Assembly: GCA_958352845.1 (NCBI GenBank)
Contig: CATWQC010000006.1
Coordinates: 41,345 to 105,344, forward strand
DNA: 64,000 bases
Direction: 5' to 3'
Source: an uncultured Collinsella sp.
GTDB lineage: Bacteria; Actinomycetota; Coriobacteriia; Coriobacteriales; Coriobacteriaceae
The translations under genes were made by a program, and so were the position numbers. Below, in pieces: positions 1 to 6,997 of this stretch. The notes beneath the pieces are model-generated. The model made no database searches. It saw nothing but the letters and a program-made list of their open reading frames with translations, and had not been told where the DNA came from. The number at the start of each line of letters is the position of its first letter. Within the stretch, counting starts at the first letter, position 1.

Positions 1-992
1 TCGCTTGGAGCCTCTACTCCGAGATCAAGCCCAACCCCACTATCCAGAACGTCAAGGACGGCGTCGAGGCCTTCAAGGCCGCCGAGGCTGACGCTATCGT
101 GACCATTGGTGGTGGCTCCTCCATGGACACCGCTAAGGCTATCGGCATCATTATCAACAACCCCGAGTTCGCCGATGTCCGCAGCCTCGAGGGCGTTGCT
201 CCGACTAAGAACCACGCCGTGTTCACCATCGCCGTGCCGACGACCGCCGGTACCGCTGCTGAGGTGACCATCAACTACGTCATCACCGACCCCGAGAAGG
301 TCCGCAAGTTCGTGTGCGTCGACACCAACGACGCCCCCGAGGTCGCCGTCGTCGACCCCGATATGATGGCTTCCATGCCCGCCGGCCTGACCGCCTCTAC
401 CGGCATGGACGCTCTGACCCACGCCATCGAGGGCTACACCACCAAGGGTGCTTGGGAGCTCTCCGACATGTTCCACTTTGAGGCTATTAAGCTGATCAGC
501 GAGAACCTGCGCGACTCCGTCGCCGAGGCCAAGTCCGGTCAGCCCGGCTCCGGCCGCGAGGGCATGGCTCTTGGCCAGTATGTTGCTGGCATGGGCTTCT
601 CCAATGTCGGCCTGGGCATCGACCACGCCATGGCTCACACCCTGTCCGCTCACTACGACACCCCGCACGGTGTCGCTTGCGCCATGCTGCTGCCGATCGC
701 CATGGAGTTCAACAAGCCGGTTTGCGCCGAGCGCCTGGCCAAGGTTGCCGTCGCCATGGGCGTTGACACCACGGGTATGAGCACCGACGAGGCTGCCGAT
801 GCTGCCATTGCCGCCGTTAAGCAGCTCTCCGCCGACGTGAACATCCCGCACGTCTGCGAGGCCATGAAGGCCGACGAGATCGAGGTCCTGGCCAAGGACG
901 CCATGGCCGACGCCTGCTTCCCGGGCAACCCGCGCGAGGCGACGCTCGACGACGTCATCGAGCTCTTCAAGAAGATCTGCCCGGCTGCCTAG
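1..992 (+). CDS. Iron-containing alcohol dehydrogenase, FucO-like (5' end outside window)
   Basis: Only the 3' part is present: the frame is open from base 3 and gives 329 residues to the TAG at 990-992. The protein belongs to the group III iron-dependent alcohol dehydrogenases and most resembles FucO, which interconverts lactaldehyde and 1,2-propanediol with NAD(H) in the cytoplasm. Seen: the nucleotide-binding GGGSSMDTAK motif near the visible start, PTTAGTAAE, and the metal ligands in DALTHAIEGY (Asp and His) and MAHTLSAHYDTPHG (two His). The C-terminus is complete and a strong terminator follows, so this is the last gene of its transcript. Codons are strongly GC-ending, as in highly expressed genes here. 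The exact substrate cannot be read from the sequence; butanol or glycerol dehydrogenases share the fold. Confidence 0.85.
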   Translation, partial: AWSLYSEIKPNPTIQNVKDGVEAFKAAEADAIVTIGGGSSMDTAKAIGIIINNPEFADVRSLEGVAPTKNHAVFTIAVPTTAGTAAEVTINYVITDPEKVRKFVCVDTNDAPEVAVVDPDMMASMPAGLTASTGMDALTHAIEGYTTKGAWELSDMFHFEAIKLISENLRDSVAEAKSGQPGSGREGMALGQYVAGMGFSNVGLGIDHAMAHTLSAHYDTPHGVACAMLLPIAMEFNKPVCAERLAKVAVAMGVDTTGMSTDEAADAAIAAVKQLSADVNIPHVCEAMKADEIEVLAKDAMADACFPGNPREATLDDVIELFKKICPAA

Positions 993-1045
993 CCTAGTTT
1001 GGTGTTCTTTCGCCTGTAGGCGTATGGACTTTTGACTTGCCGCTG

Positions 1046-1077
1046 GCCCCGCCGTGCTACGCACGGCGGGGCTTTTT
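1046..1077 (+). terminator. Intrinsic terminator after the alcohol dehydrogenase
   Basis: A perfect 12-bp stem (1046-1057 with 1061-1072), three-base loop and a run of five T at 1073-1077, 54 bases after the stop codon. Confidence 0.93.
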
Positions 1078-1597
1078 GTGCTGCGTCGATGCCCCGAGAC
1101 GGGCAAAACCAAGGCATACTGTCCGCTGCGGATAGGTGGTGCACTTCCCAGCGTGCATTTTTGGGAGTATTCAGCAAGCTCTTAAAAATGCATAACGTTT
1201 TGAATGGCCCGTAGTGGCCCGCAGGCGCCCATCGACAGCCATTGTGGGCGGGCTATCGATGAGTGGAGGGGGGTTGTTACTGAGTTTCTGCTTTGCGACG
1301 ACCTGCAACACTGCTGTAACCACGTCGTTTTGTCGTTCGCGATGGGGTCGTTGGGACCCACGGTGCTGAATACTCCGTTTTTTGCACGGCCGAAGGTGGG
1401 GTACCCTGAGACGAAGCAAAAAGATTCCTCATTTCTATGCAAATACCGATAGGATTTATACAAGATTGGGATTGTAAGCCGTGCGCGTGCGCAAAATCGG
1501 CGCGAGGACGTCTAGAGGTGGCTCGGCTCCCAGAGCCTTGCGCGTGCAGAACGGTTAAAATCGGGATTCGGTCTTAGTTTTGCTTGGAAGGATGCAC
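1078..1597. other. 520-bp gap without a convincing gene
   Basis: Short overlapping ORFs on both strands have no recognisable domain and no good ribosome site. The gap holds a 235-bp interval (1153-1387) bounded by inverted repeats, listed separately. Beyond it, a TAAAAT at 1556-1561 could be the -10 of the following peptidase gene, but no clear -35 sits at the right distance. Confidence 0.5.
1153..1387. repeat. 235-bp interval bounded by inverted repeats
   Basis: The 13-mer GGAGTATTCAGCA at 1164-1176 is repeated as its exact reverse complement at 1364-1376, and the outer ends GTGCA (1153-1157) and TGCAC (1383-1387) also match. The tract between the outer and inner matches is T5 on the left and T6 on the right, so it does not pair. 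A second small inverted repeat, TGCATTTTT (1154-1162) with AAAAATGCA (1184-1192), overlaps the left arm. Length and arm style resemble the element at 39337-39568. No transposase is present; a small non-autonomous element or a long-range hairpin are both possible. Confidence 0.55.
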
Positions 1598-2641
1598 ATG
1601 GCTTCTGTAATCGATGCTTCTCTAGAGGAGACGCTCTCCTATATCGCGGGACAGCTTAAGACGCTGACATCTATTGCTTCGCCTACCGGCTATACCCGTG
1701 CGGCGACTGATTATCTAATGGAAACGTTGCGCGATATGGGCTTTGGCCCTGAGCGTTCCAATAAGGGCAACGTGCTGGTTGAGCTTGGCGGCGAGGGCGA
1801 GCCGCTTGTGTTGGCCAGCCATGTCGACACCCTGGGCGCCATGGTGCGCTCCATTAAGGACAATGGCCGCCTGCGTCCCACGACGCTTGGTGGGCACCAG
1901 TGGTCTACGGCTGATGGCGAGAACTGCACCGTCTACACGCGTGACGGCAATGTGTACACGGGCGTGGTCCTCAATACCGAGCCTTCGGCGCACGTGGCCG
2001 ACGAGCCGGTCAAGACCATCGAGAAGAACATGGAAATCCTGCTCGATGAGAATGTCGACAGCAAGGACGATGTGCTTGAGCTGGGCATTCAGACCGGCGA
2101 CATCATCGCTATGGATCCGCGTACCACGGTGACGGAGAGCGGCTACATTAAGAGCCGCTTCCTGGATGACAAGCTGTCGGCGTCGATTCTGCTGGGTCTG
2201 GCTCGTGCCGTTGCTGACGGCGAGGTGTCGCTTTCGCGCAAGGTGTCGCTGCTCTTTACCGTGTACGAGGAGGTGGGCCACGGCGGTGCCTTTGTGCCGG
2301 CTGACACGCGCGAGATGATCAGCGTGGACATGGGCTGCGTGGGTGACGACCTGGGCTGCACCGAGCGCATGGTTTCGATTTGCGCTAAGGATTCGGGTGG
2401 CCCTTACAACTACGACCTGGTGACCACGCTGTCCAACATCGCGCGCGAGCTCGAGCTCGATTATGCCATCGACGTGTACCCGCATTACGGCTCGGACGTC
2501 GAGGCTACGCTCTCGGCCGGCTACGACATTCGCCATGGTCTGATCGGCCCCGGCGTGTACGCGAGCCACAACTACGAGCGCAGCCACATCGACGGCGTGC
2601 GCAATACCTACGAGCTCGTCCGCGCCTACGTGCAGCGCTAG
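1598..2641 (+). CDS. M42 family metallopeptidase (aminopeptidase)
   Basis: A 347-residue cytoplasmic zinc or cobalt aminopeptidase of the M42 (glutamyl aminopeptidase/TET) family, which trims peptides from the N-terminus, usually as large dodecamers. Seen in order: HVDTLG (first metal His and nearby Asp), FLDDKLSA (bridging Asp), YEEVGHGGA (catalytic and metal Glu), VDMGCVG (metal Asp) and the late ASHNYERSH His. The ATG at 1598 is chosen because GGAAGG lies six bases before it; upstream in-frame TTG (1580) and ATG (1592) lack a suitable site. It stands alone, with a hairpin repeat downstream and the convergent mnmA beyond. Family assignment is firm; substrate preference is not known. Confidence 0.9.
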   Translation: MASVIDASLEETLSYIAGQLKTLTSIASPTGYTRAATDYLMETLRDMGFGPERSNKGNVLVELGGEGEPLVLASHVDTLGAMVRSIKDNGRLRPTTLGGHQWSTADGENCTVYTRDGNVYTGVVLNTEPSAHVADEPVKTIEKNMEILLDENVDSKDDVLELGIQTGDIIAMDPRTTVTESGYIKSRFLDDKLSASILLGLARAVADGEVSLSRKVSLLFTVYEEVGHGGAFVPADTREMISVDMGCVGDDLGCTERMVSICAKDSGGPYNYDLVTTLSNIARELELDYAIDVYPHYGSDVEATLSAGYDIRHGLIGPGVYASHNYERSHIDGVRNTYELVRAYVQR

Positions 2642-2699
2642 GGGAGCAACTTGCGACTCGGCTGACACGGCAGTACCGACCGAGGCCGTCCTCTCTAAG

Positions 2700-2762
2700 T
2701 TGCGGTGAAATAGGGACTGTTTGGCGGTTTTAAACGCTTAAACAGTCCCTATTTCACCGCAA
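2700..2762. repeat. TTGCGGTGA hairpin repeat, copy 1
   Basis: Perfect 23-bp inverted repeat (2700-2722 with 2740-2762) around a 17-base loop, lying between the convergent peptidase and mnmA genes. The outer tip TTGCGGTGAAATA recurs in two other hairpins in the window while the inner part differs. It may double as a terminator for both genes, though no T-run follows. Confidence 0.85.
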
Positions 2763-2780
2763 TTTATGAAGGGGATGGGG

Positions 2781-3881
2781 CTACTTAAGTGCGCCGGTCA
2801 CCGTGCCGCCGCCGAGGACGATGTCGCCGTGGTAGACTACAACGGCCTGGCCGGGGGCGATGGCTCGCTGCGGCTCGTCAAAAGTCAGCAGCATTTGCCC
2901 GTCTTCGCCGCGCATAAGGGTCGCTGCTTGGTCTTTCTGACGGTAACGGTACTTGGCGCCCACGCGAATGCCGCCGGCATCGAGTTCTGCCTCCATGCGG
3001 TCGGCAGGGGCGCTCCAGATCCAGTCGTCGGCCGTGAGTGCTGTGGCCGTTAGGTCCTCGGCCTCGCCCAGATGCACGGTGTTGTTGGCGGCATCGACGC
3101 CCGTCACATACACGGGATGCGCCATCGCGACGCCCAAGCCCTTGCGCTGGCCGATGGTATAGCGCAACGCGCCGTTATGGCGTCCGACCACGCTGCCGTC
3201 GCGCCACACAATGTCGCCCGGTGCAGCGGGATGTCCGCAGCGGCGCTCGATATAGCCCGCGTAGTCACCGTCTGGAATAAAGCAGATGTCCTCGCTTTCG
3301 GCCTTCTGGGCGTTGGTAAAGCCTTGCTCGGCGGCTATGCGGCGCACGTCGCGCTCTTTGTCTAGGCCTGCCAGCGGAAAGATCGTGTGCGCCAGGCGCT
3401 CCTGCGTAAGCGAATATAAAAAGTAGCTCTGGTCCTTTTTGGGATCTTCGCCGCGATGCAGCTGCCAGGTGCCGTCTACTGTCTGGCTTGTTTTGGCGTA
3501 ATGACCCGTTGCGATGTAGTCGCAGCCCATGTCCAGCGCCGCACCGAGCAACGTGCCAAACTTTATGTGGCGGTTGCAGATGATGCACGGGTTGGGCGTC
3601 AGCCCCTCCTGGTAGGCGTTCACAAAGCGCTCGATAACGCTGTGGTCGAAGGTCTGCTGCAAGTTGAGCACATGGTGGGGTATCCCCAGACGCTCGGCGA
3701 CGGCCTTCGCATCGGCGATGTCGCGGTCGACCTTACTCATGCCCGTGGCGGGATCGGGCGCGGGGCAGGTGAGGCGCATGGTGGCGCCGACGCATTCGTA
3801 GCCCTGGCTTTTGAGCAGGTACGCGGTCACGCTGGAATCGACGCCGCCGCTCATGGCGACGAGCACGCGCTTGTTGTGCAT
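2781..3881 (-). CDS. mnmA: tRNA-specific 2-thiouridylase MnmA
   Basis: Catalyses ATP-dependent 2-thiolation of the wobble uridine of tRNA-Lys, -Glu and -Gln, taking sulfur from a persulfide relay. The 366-residue protein has the PP-loop SGGVDSS at 11-17, Cys102 in NPCIICN and Cys200 in ESEDICFIPDG, the two catalytic cysteines of the family, and the usual C-terminal beta-barrel. The start is supported by AAGGAG nine to ten bases upstream. It lies 180 bp downstream of cysK on the same strand but a strong terminator sits between them, so it is probably transcribed separately. With cysK and the Rrf2 regulator it forms a sulfur-handling block. Confidence 0.96.
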   Translation of the reverse strand: MHNKRVLVAMSGGVDSSVTAYLLKSQGYECVGATMRLTCPAPDPATGMSKVDRDIADAKAVAERLGIPHHVLNLQQTFDHSVIERFVNAYQEGLTPNPCIICNRHIKFGTLLGAALDMGCDYIATGHYAKTSQTVDGTWQLHRGEDPKKDQSYFLYSLTQERLAHTIFPLAGLDKERDVRRIAAEQGFTNAQKAESEDICFIPDGDYAGYIERRCGHPAAPGDIVWRDGSVVGRHNGALRYTIGQRKGLGVAMAHPVYVTGVDAANNTVHLGEAEDLTATALTADDWIWSAPADRMEAELDAGGIRVGAKYRYRQKDQAATLMRGEDGQMLLTFDEPQRAIAPGQAVVVYHGDIVLGGGTVTGALK

Positions 3882-3910
3882 GGGGAGGTTCTCCTTGGTG
3901 GCATGTGGCC

Positions 3911-3949
3911 AAAAAAGAAAAGCGGCGCGGGAGGCTGGTTCCGCGCCGC
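3911..3949 (-). terminator. Terminator after cysK
   Basis: Read on the minus strand: a perfect 9-bp stem (GCGGCGCGG and its complement, 3941-3949 with 3922-3930), a 10-base loop, then a T-rich tract over 3921-3911. Confidence 0.9.
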
Positions 3950-4061
3950 AGACATTGTAGCAAGTTCGGGCGTCTCGTGGGACACCCTGATTGGATGGGC
4001 TCAGACTGCCGGGAGAGAGGAGACCGGCTCGTCCGTGGGCTCAACCTATGGGCGACAGGCC

Positions 4062-5000
4062 CTAGTCCTGGAAGAGCGCCGTGGACAGGTAGCGCTCGCC
4101 GGTGTCGGCAAGCAGGGCCACGATGGTCTTGCCCTCGTTCTCGGGGCGCTTGGCCAGCTGCAGTGCGGCCCACACGGCGGCGCCGGACGAAATGCCCACG
4201 AGCACGCCCTCCTTGTGGCCCACGGCGCGGCCGGTGGCAAAGGCGTCGTCGTTCTCGACGGGGATGATCTCGTCATAGACCTGGGTGTCGAGGACGTCGG
4301 GCACAAAACCGGCGCCGATACCCTGGATCTTGTGCGGGCCGGCCTGACCCTTAGAGAGCACCGGGGAAGTGGCGGGCTCGACGGCGACAACCTGAATCTC
4401 GGGGTTCTGCTCCTTGAGGAACTCGCCCACGCCGGTCACGGTACCACCGGTGCCGACGCCGGCGACGAAGATGTCGACCTTGCCGTCGGTGTCATCCCAG
4501 ATCTCGGGGCCGGTCGTGGCCTTGTGGATGGCGGGGTTGGCGGGGTTCACAAACTGGCCGGCGATAATGCTGTTGGGGGTCTCCTTCTGCAGCTCCTCGG
4601 CCTTGGCGATGGCGCCCTTCATGCCCTTGGAGCCGTCGGTGAGCACGAGCTGTGCGCCGTATGCCTGCATAAGCTTACGGCGCTCGACGGACATGGTCTC
4701 GGGCATGGTGATGATCACCTTGTAGCCGCGGGCAGCCGCCACCGAGGCGATGCCGACGCCGGTGTTGCCGCTCGTGGGCTCGATGATGGTGTAGTCGCCA
4801 CCGCGCACGAGCTTGCCGGCCTTCTCGGCCTCGTCGATCATGTTCTTGGCGACGCGGTCTTTGACGGACCCGGCGGGGTTGAAGTATTCCAGCTTGACGA
4901 GCACGCGGGCCTTGAGGTCCTCATCGGCCTCAAAGTGAGTGAGCTCCAGAAGCGGAGTGTGGCCGATAAGCTGATCGATGGACGTGTAAACATTGCTCAT
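4062..5000 (-). CDS. cysK: Cysteine synthase A (O-acetylserine sulfhydrylase)
   Basis: A pyridoxal-phosphate enzyme that makes L-cysteine from O-acetylserine and sulfide in the cytoplasm. At 312 residues it is standard length. Seen: the PLP lysine Lys47 in NPAGSVKDR, the substrate loop PTSGNTG, the phosphate-binding VGTGGTVTG and the C-terminal GISSGAA serine that holds the PLP pyridine nitrogen. GGAGG lies just before the ATG. The gene is divergent from an Rrf2-type regulator; a good promoter and a leader hairpin lie between them. Nearby mnmA also uses cysteine-derived sulfur. Cystathionine beta-synthase-like homologues are longer, so CysK is the best call. Confidence 0.95.
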   Translation of the reverse strand: MSNVYTSIDQLIGHTPLLELTHFEADEDLKARVLVKLEYFNPAGSVKDRVAKNMIDEAEKAGKLVRGGDYTIIEPTSGNTGVGIASVAAARGYKVIITMPETMSVERRKLMQAYGAQLVLTDGSKGMKGAIAKAEELQKETPNSIIAGQFVNPANPAIHKATTGPEIWDDTDGKVDIFVAGVGTGGTVTGVGEFLKEQNPEIQVVAVEPATSPVLSKGQAGPHKIQGIGAGFVPDVLDTQVYDEIIPVENDDAFATGRAVGHKEGVLVGISSGAAVWAALQLAKRPENEGKTIVALLADTGERYLSTALFQD

Positions 5001-5058
5001 GGTGAACCTCCAAAGTGTTCAAATGACTGGATACCGTGTGGTTTTACGGTGTGTGTAG

Positions 5059-5098
5059 CAGCAAAACCCATAAACCTTATGGGTTGTTCGTTTTGCTG
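5059..5098 (-). promoter_or_regulatory. Leader hairpin or operator upstream of cysK
   Basis: CAGCAAAAC (5059-5067) pairs with GTTTTGCTG (5090-5098), and inside it CCCATAA (5067-5073) pairs with TTATGGG (5077-5083). It begins a few bases after the predicted cysK transcription start. It could be an operator for the divergent Rrf2 protein or an RNA hairpin in the leader; no T-run follows, so a plain terminator is unlikely. Confidence 0.6.
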
Positions 5099-5107
5099 TT
5101 GGCAAGC

Positions 5108-5136
5108 ATAGTAGACAGTAAAGCCTAGTAATGCAA
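5108..5136 (-). promoter_or_regulatory. cysK promoter
   Basis: On the minus strand, -35 TTGCAT (5136-5131), a 17-base spacer and -10 TACTAT (5113-5108). Both hexamers match sigma-A consensus at four or more of six positions and the spacing is ideal. The start would fall near 5101. Confidence 0.65.
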
Positions 5137-5253
5137 TAGGAAATAGGAGATTATTGCAAGTTGATTAACCATCTTGACCGGAACGGGTATTTTCAAAACC
5201 AATTTTTCGGCTAGAATTTCTACGGACTAAATGACCGAAAGGCAGCACTATAC

Positions 5254-5682
5254 ATGTTGGTTTCTACTAAGGGCAGATATGCCCTGCGCGTTATGGTCGA
5301 CCTGGCCGAGCACCAGGCGGCCGGTCGCATCCCGCTCAAAGAGATCGCGGCGCGACAGGGGATTTCCGAGAAATATCTCGAGAACATCTTGGCTACGCTC
5401 GTGCGCGCCAACATGCTCTCGGGCATGCGCGGCAAGGGCGGCGGCTATGTGCTCACGCGCCCGCCCGAGCAGTACACGGTGGGCGAGATCTTGCGCCTGA
5501 CCGAGGGCAGTCTGGCGCCGGTCGCCTGCCTGGATGGCGACTGCAAGGGCTGCTCGCGATCTGATGAGTGCCCCACGCTCGACGTGTGGAAGAACCTGGA
5601 CAAGCTCATCAACGACTACCTCGACGGTGTGACGCTCGATCAACTTGTCGCTCCCAACCATGGCTACGACTACGTCATCTAA
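5254..5682 (+). CDS. Rrf2 family transcriptional regulator (IscR/CymR type)
   Basis: A 142-residue winged-helix DNA-binding protein. Residues 1-80 give the typical start LVSTKGRYALRVMVDLA, the recognition region ISEKYLENIL and the wing RGKGGGYVLTRP. Cysteines at 92, 97, 100 and 106 sit where IscR has its three Fe-S ligands (92, 98, 104), so iron-sulfur sensing is plausible; CymR-type cysteine regulators usually lack this set. The gene is divergent from cysK with 253 bp between them, the usual place for a regulator of cysteine or Fe-S supply. A TAGAAT at 5212-5217 with a weak TTTTCA at 5190-5195 may be its promoter. Which metabolite it senses is inference. Confidence 0.9.
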   Translation: MLVSTKGRYALRVMVDLAEHQAAGRIPLKEIAARQGISEKYLENILATLVRANMLSGMRGKGGGYVLTRPPEQYTVGEILRLTEGSLAPVACLDGDCKGCSRSDECPTLDVWKNLDKLINDYLDGVTLDQLVAPNHGYDYVI

Positions 5683-5750
5683 CCCACACCTGCATTTGGG
5701 GACGGGGTGGAAATGGTAGATTCTCTCGCCCTTTGAGACTTGTAAAATAA

Positions 5751-5787
5751 GAAGGCCGCTCATTTTTGCGATGGGCGGCCTTCGTTT
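5751..5787. terminator. Bidirectional terminator between Rrf2 gene and holin-like gene
   Basis: GAAGGCCGC (5751-5759) pairs with GCGGCCTTC (5775-5783), followed by GTTTT on the plus strand; on the minus strand the hairpin is followed by an A/T-rich TTATTTTAC tract. Confidence 0.85.
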
Positions 5788-5823
5788 TGGGCTGTTGAGA
5801 CGGACACGGCCGGAATGGCCGTT

Positions 5824-6189
5824 TTAGTCCTCGGCGATGCTGTCGAGGATGCTGCGCGTGATGGACACCAGGATGCTGCCCATAAAGGCCGATCCAAAGC
5901 TGGCGATGGAGATGCCGACGCCCAGCAGGTTGACCGACAGGTAACTCGCGAGCTCAAGCATAAAGCTGTTGACGACAAGCTGGAAAATGCCCAGCGTAAT
6001 GATCGTGAGCGGCAGCGAGATGACCGTGAGGAACGGTTTGACGAACGAATCGACAATGTTCAGGAACAGTCCCACAAAGGCAAAGCAGACCCAGGTCTCG
6101 GCAAAGCCGAAGGGTTGGATACCGGGGACGAGGAACGTGGCGATCGCGATGGCGATCGAGGTGAAGAGCCAGTTAAGCATAAAGCGCAT
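5824..6189 (-). CDS. Phage holin family / YvlD-like membrane protein
   Basis: A 121-residue protein made almost wholly of four hydrophobic helices, with a central motif FLNIVDSFVKPFLTVISLP typical of the PF04020 (four-helix holin superfamily IV, YvlD-like) family. These proteins are found on ordinary chromosomes and are not evidence of a prophage; no phage genes lie nearby. Role unknown; relatives in Bacillus are linked to envelope stress. It is convergent with the Rrf2 gene and shares its terminator. The 324-bp upstream region separates it from the divergent YerC-like gene. Confidence 0.85.
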   Translation of the reverse strand: MRFMLNWLFTSIAIAIATFLVPGIQPFGFAETWVCFAFVGLFLNIVDSFVKPFLTVISLPLTIITLGIFQLVVNSFMLELASYLSVNLLGVGISIASFGSAFMGSILVSITRSILDSIAED

Positions 6190-6513
6190 GGCGTGAATCC
6201 TTTCTTGCGCCGGGGTTGCTGGCGTCGTGTGAAGCGGCTTACGGCGGCGACCTGGATGGTTGCGCGGGCGCGCCGCGGTGTTTGGGCGCCCATTGTCTCA
6301 AATATTCGTGGAGCTTACGTGCGCATATGGTTTCTAAACGGCGTTCGTCCTGAAAAACGCGCCGCTGGCAGAGAGTCTTGTCGCTTTAGTTTGGTGGTGT
6401 GCTACACTGCTACGGGCAAAAGCCACAGGCGTTGCCCTATTGCATAGAACGGGCGAACGATGCCCGATGTCAGTATCAACTTCGATGCCTTTTGGCGGGT
6501 TTGGCGGTGATCG
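6190..6513. other. 324-bp divergent intergenic region
   Basis: No gene seen. It should hold the promoters of the holin-like gene and the YerC-like gene; TACACT near 6400 could be a -10 for the latter but the -35 is not convincing. Two small hairpins precede the YerC-like gene: GGGCAA/TTGCCC near 6415-6438 and CGGGC/GCCCG near 6448-6464. Confidence 0.4.
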
Positions 6514-6813
6514 ATGAATATCGAGAACATGTTTGACAAGCCTGATGTCAAGCAGCTGGTCCACGCATTTAGCCTTTTGGACGACGAGAAGGATATCCAA
6601 GCGTTTTTGACCGATATCTGCACGCCGCGCGAGATTTGCGACCTTTCTCAGCGTTTGCAGGTTGCGCGCTATTTGGACGAGGGCGAGCCTTATGTTGAGG
6701 TTCAGGCCCGTACCGGCGCTTCGTCCACCACGGTGAGCCGCGTTTCAAAGGCGCTGAACGGCGAGTACGGTGGCTACCGCAAGATCCTCATTAAGTTGGA
6801 GGATGGCGAGTAG
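6514..6813 (+). CDS. YerC/YecD family TrpR-related regulator
   Basis: A 99-residue all-helical protein of the TrpR superfamily, YerC/YecD branch. Seen: the family start DVKQLVHAFSLLDDEKDIQAFL, CTPREICDLSQRLQVA, and the helix-turn-helix ending in ASSTTVSRVSKALNGEYGGY. YerC-type proteins bind DNA; in some bacteria they regulate purine or tryptophan genes, but the target here is not visible. The gene is monocistronic: a hairpin terminator follows 27 bases after the stop. Confidence 0.88.
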   Translation: MNIENMFDKPDVKQLVHAFSLLDDEKDIQAFLTDICTPREICDLSQRLQVARYLDEGEPYVEVQARTGASSTTVSRVSKALNGEYGGYRKILIKLEDGE

Positions 6814-6840
6814 GCCAGCGACAACATTGAATTACGAAGA

Positions 6841-6866
6841 ACCGTCCCTCCGGGGGCGGTTTTTAT
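6841..6866 (+). terminator. Terminator after the YerC-like gene
   Basis: ACCGTCCC (6841-6848) pairs with GGGGCGGT (6853-6860) with one G-T pair, loop TCCG, then TTTTAT. Confidence 0.88.
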
Positions 6867-6997
6867 ATGCCTGCAATCGGCTGGTGCGTTGGGTTCAGGT
6901 TGCTTTGTACCAAAAGATGGAACTGCGGTGGCAATGTGTCCGCTTGGGCGGGTAGGATGGATGCATTGATTATTGCGAACAGTTTGAGCGGAGGACC

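Noticed and set aside
1032..1463. Short ORFs on both strands downstream of the alcohol dehydrogenase
   Set aside because: They overlap a terminator and an inverted-repeat interval, have no ribosome site and no domain.
5693..5712. Another copy of the GGGACGGGG repeat (TTTGGGGACGGGGTGG)
   Set aside because: Only about ten bases match; no inverted arm.
5824..6189. Holin as a sign of a prophage
   Set aside because: PF04020-type proteins are ordinary chromosomal genes and no phage genes are near.
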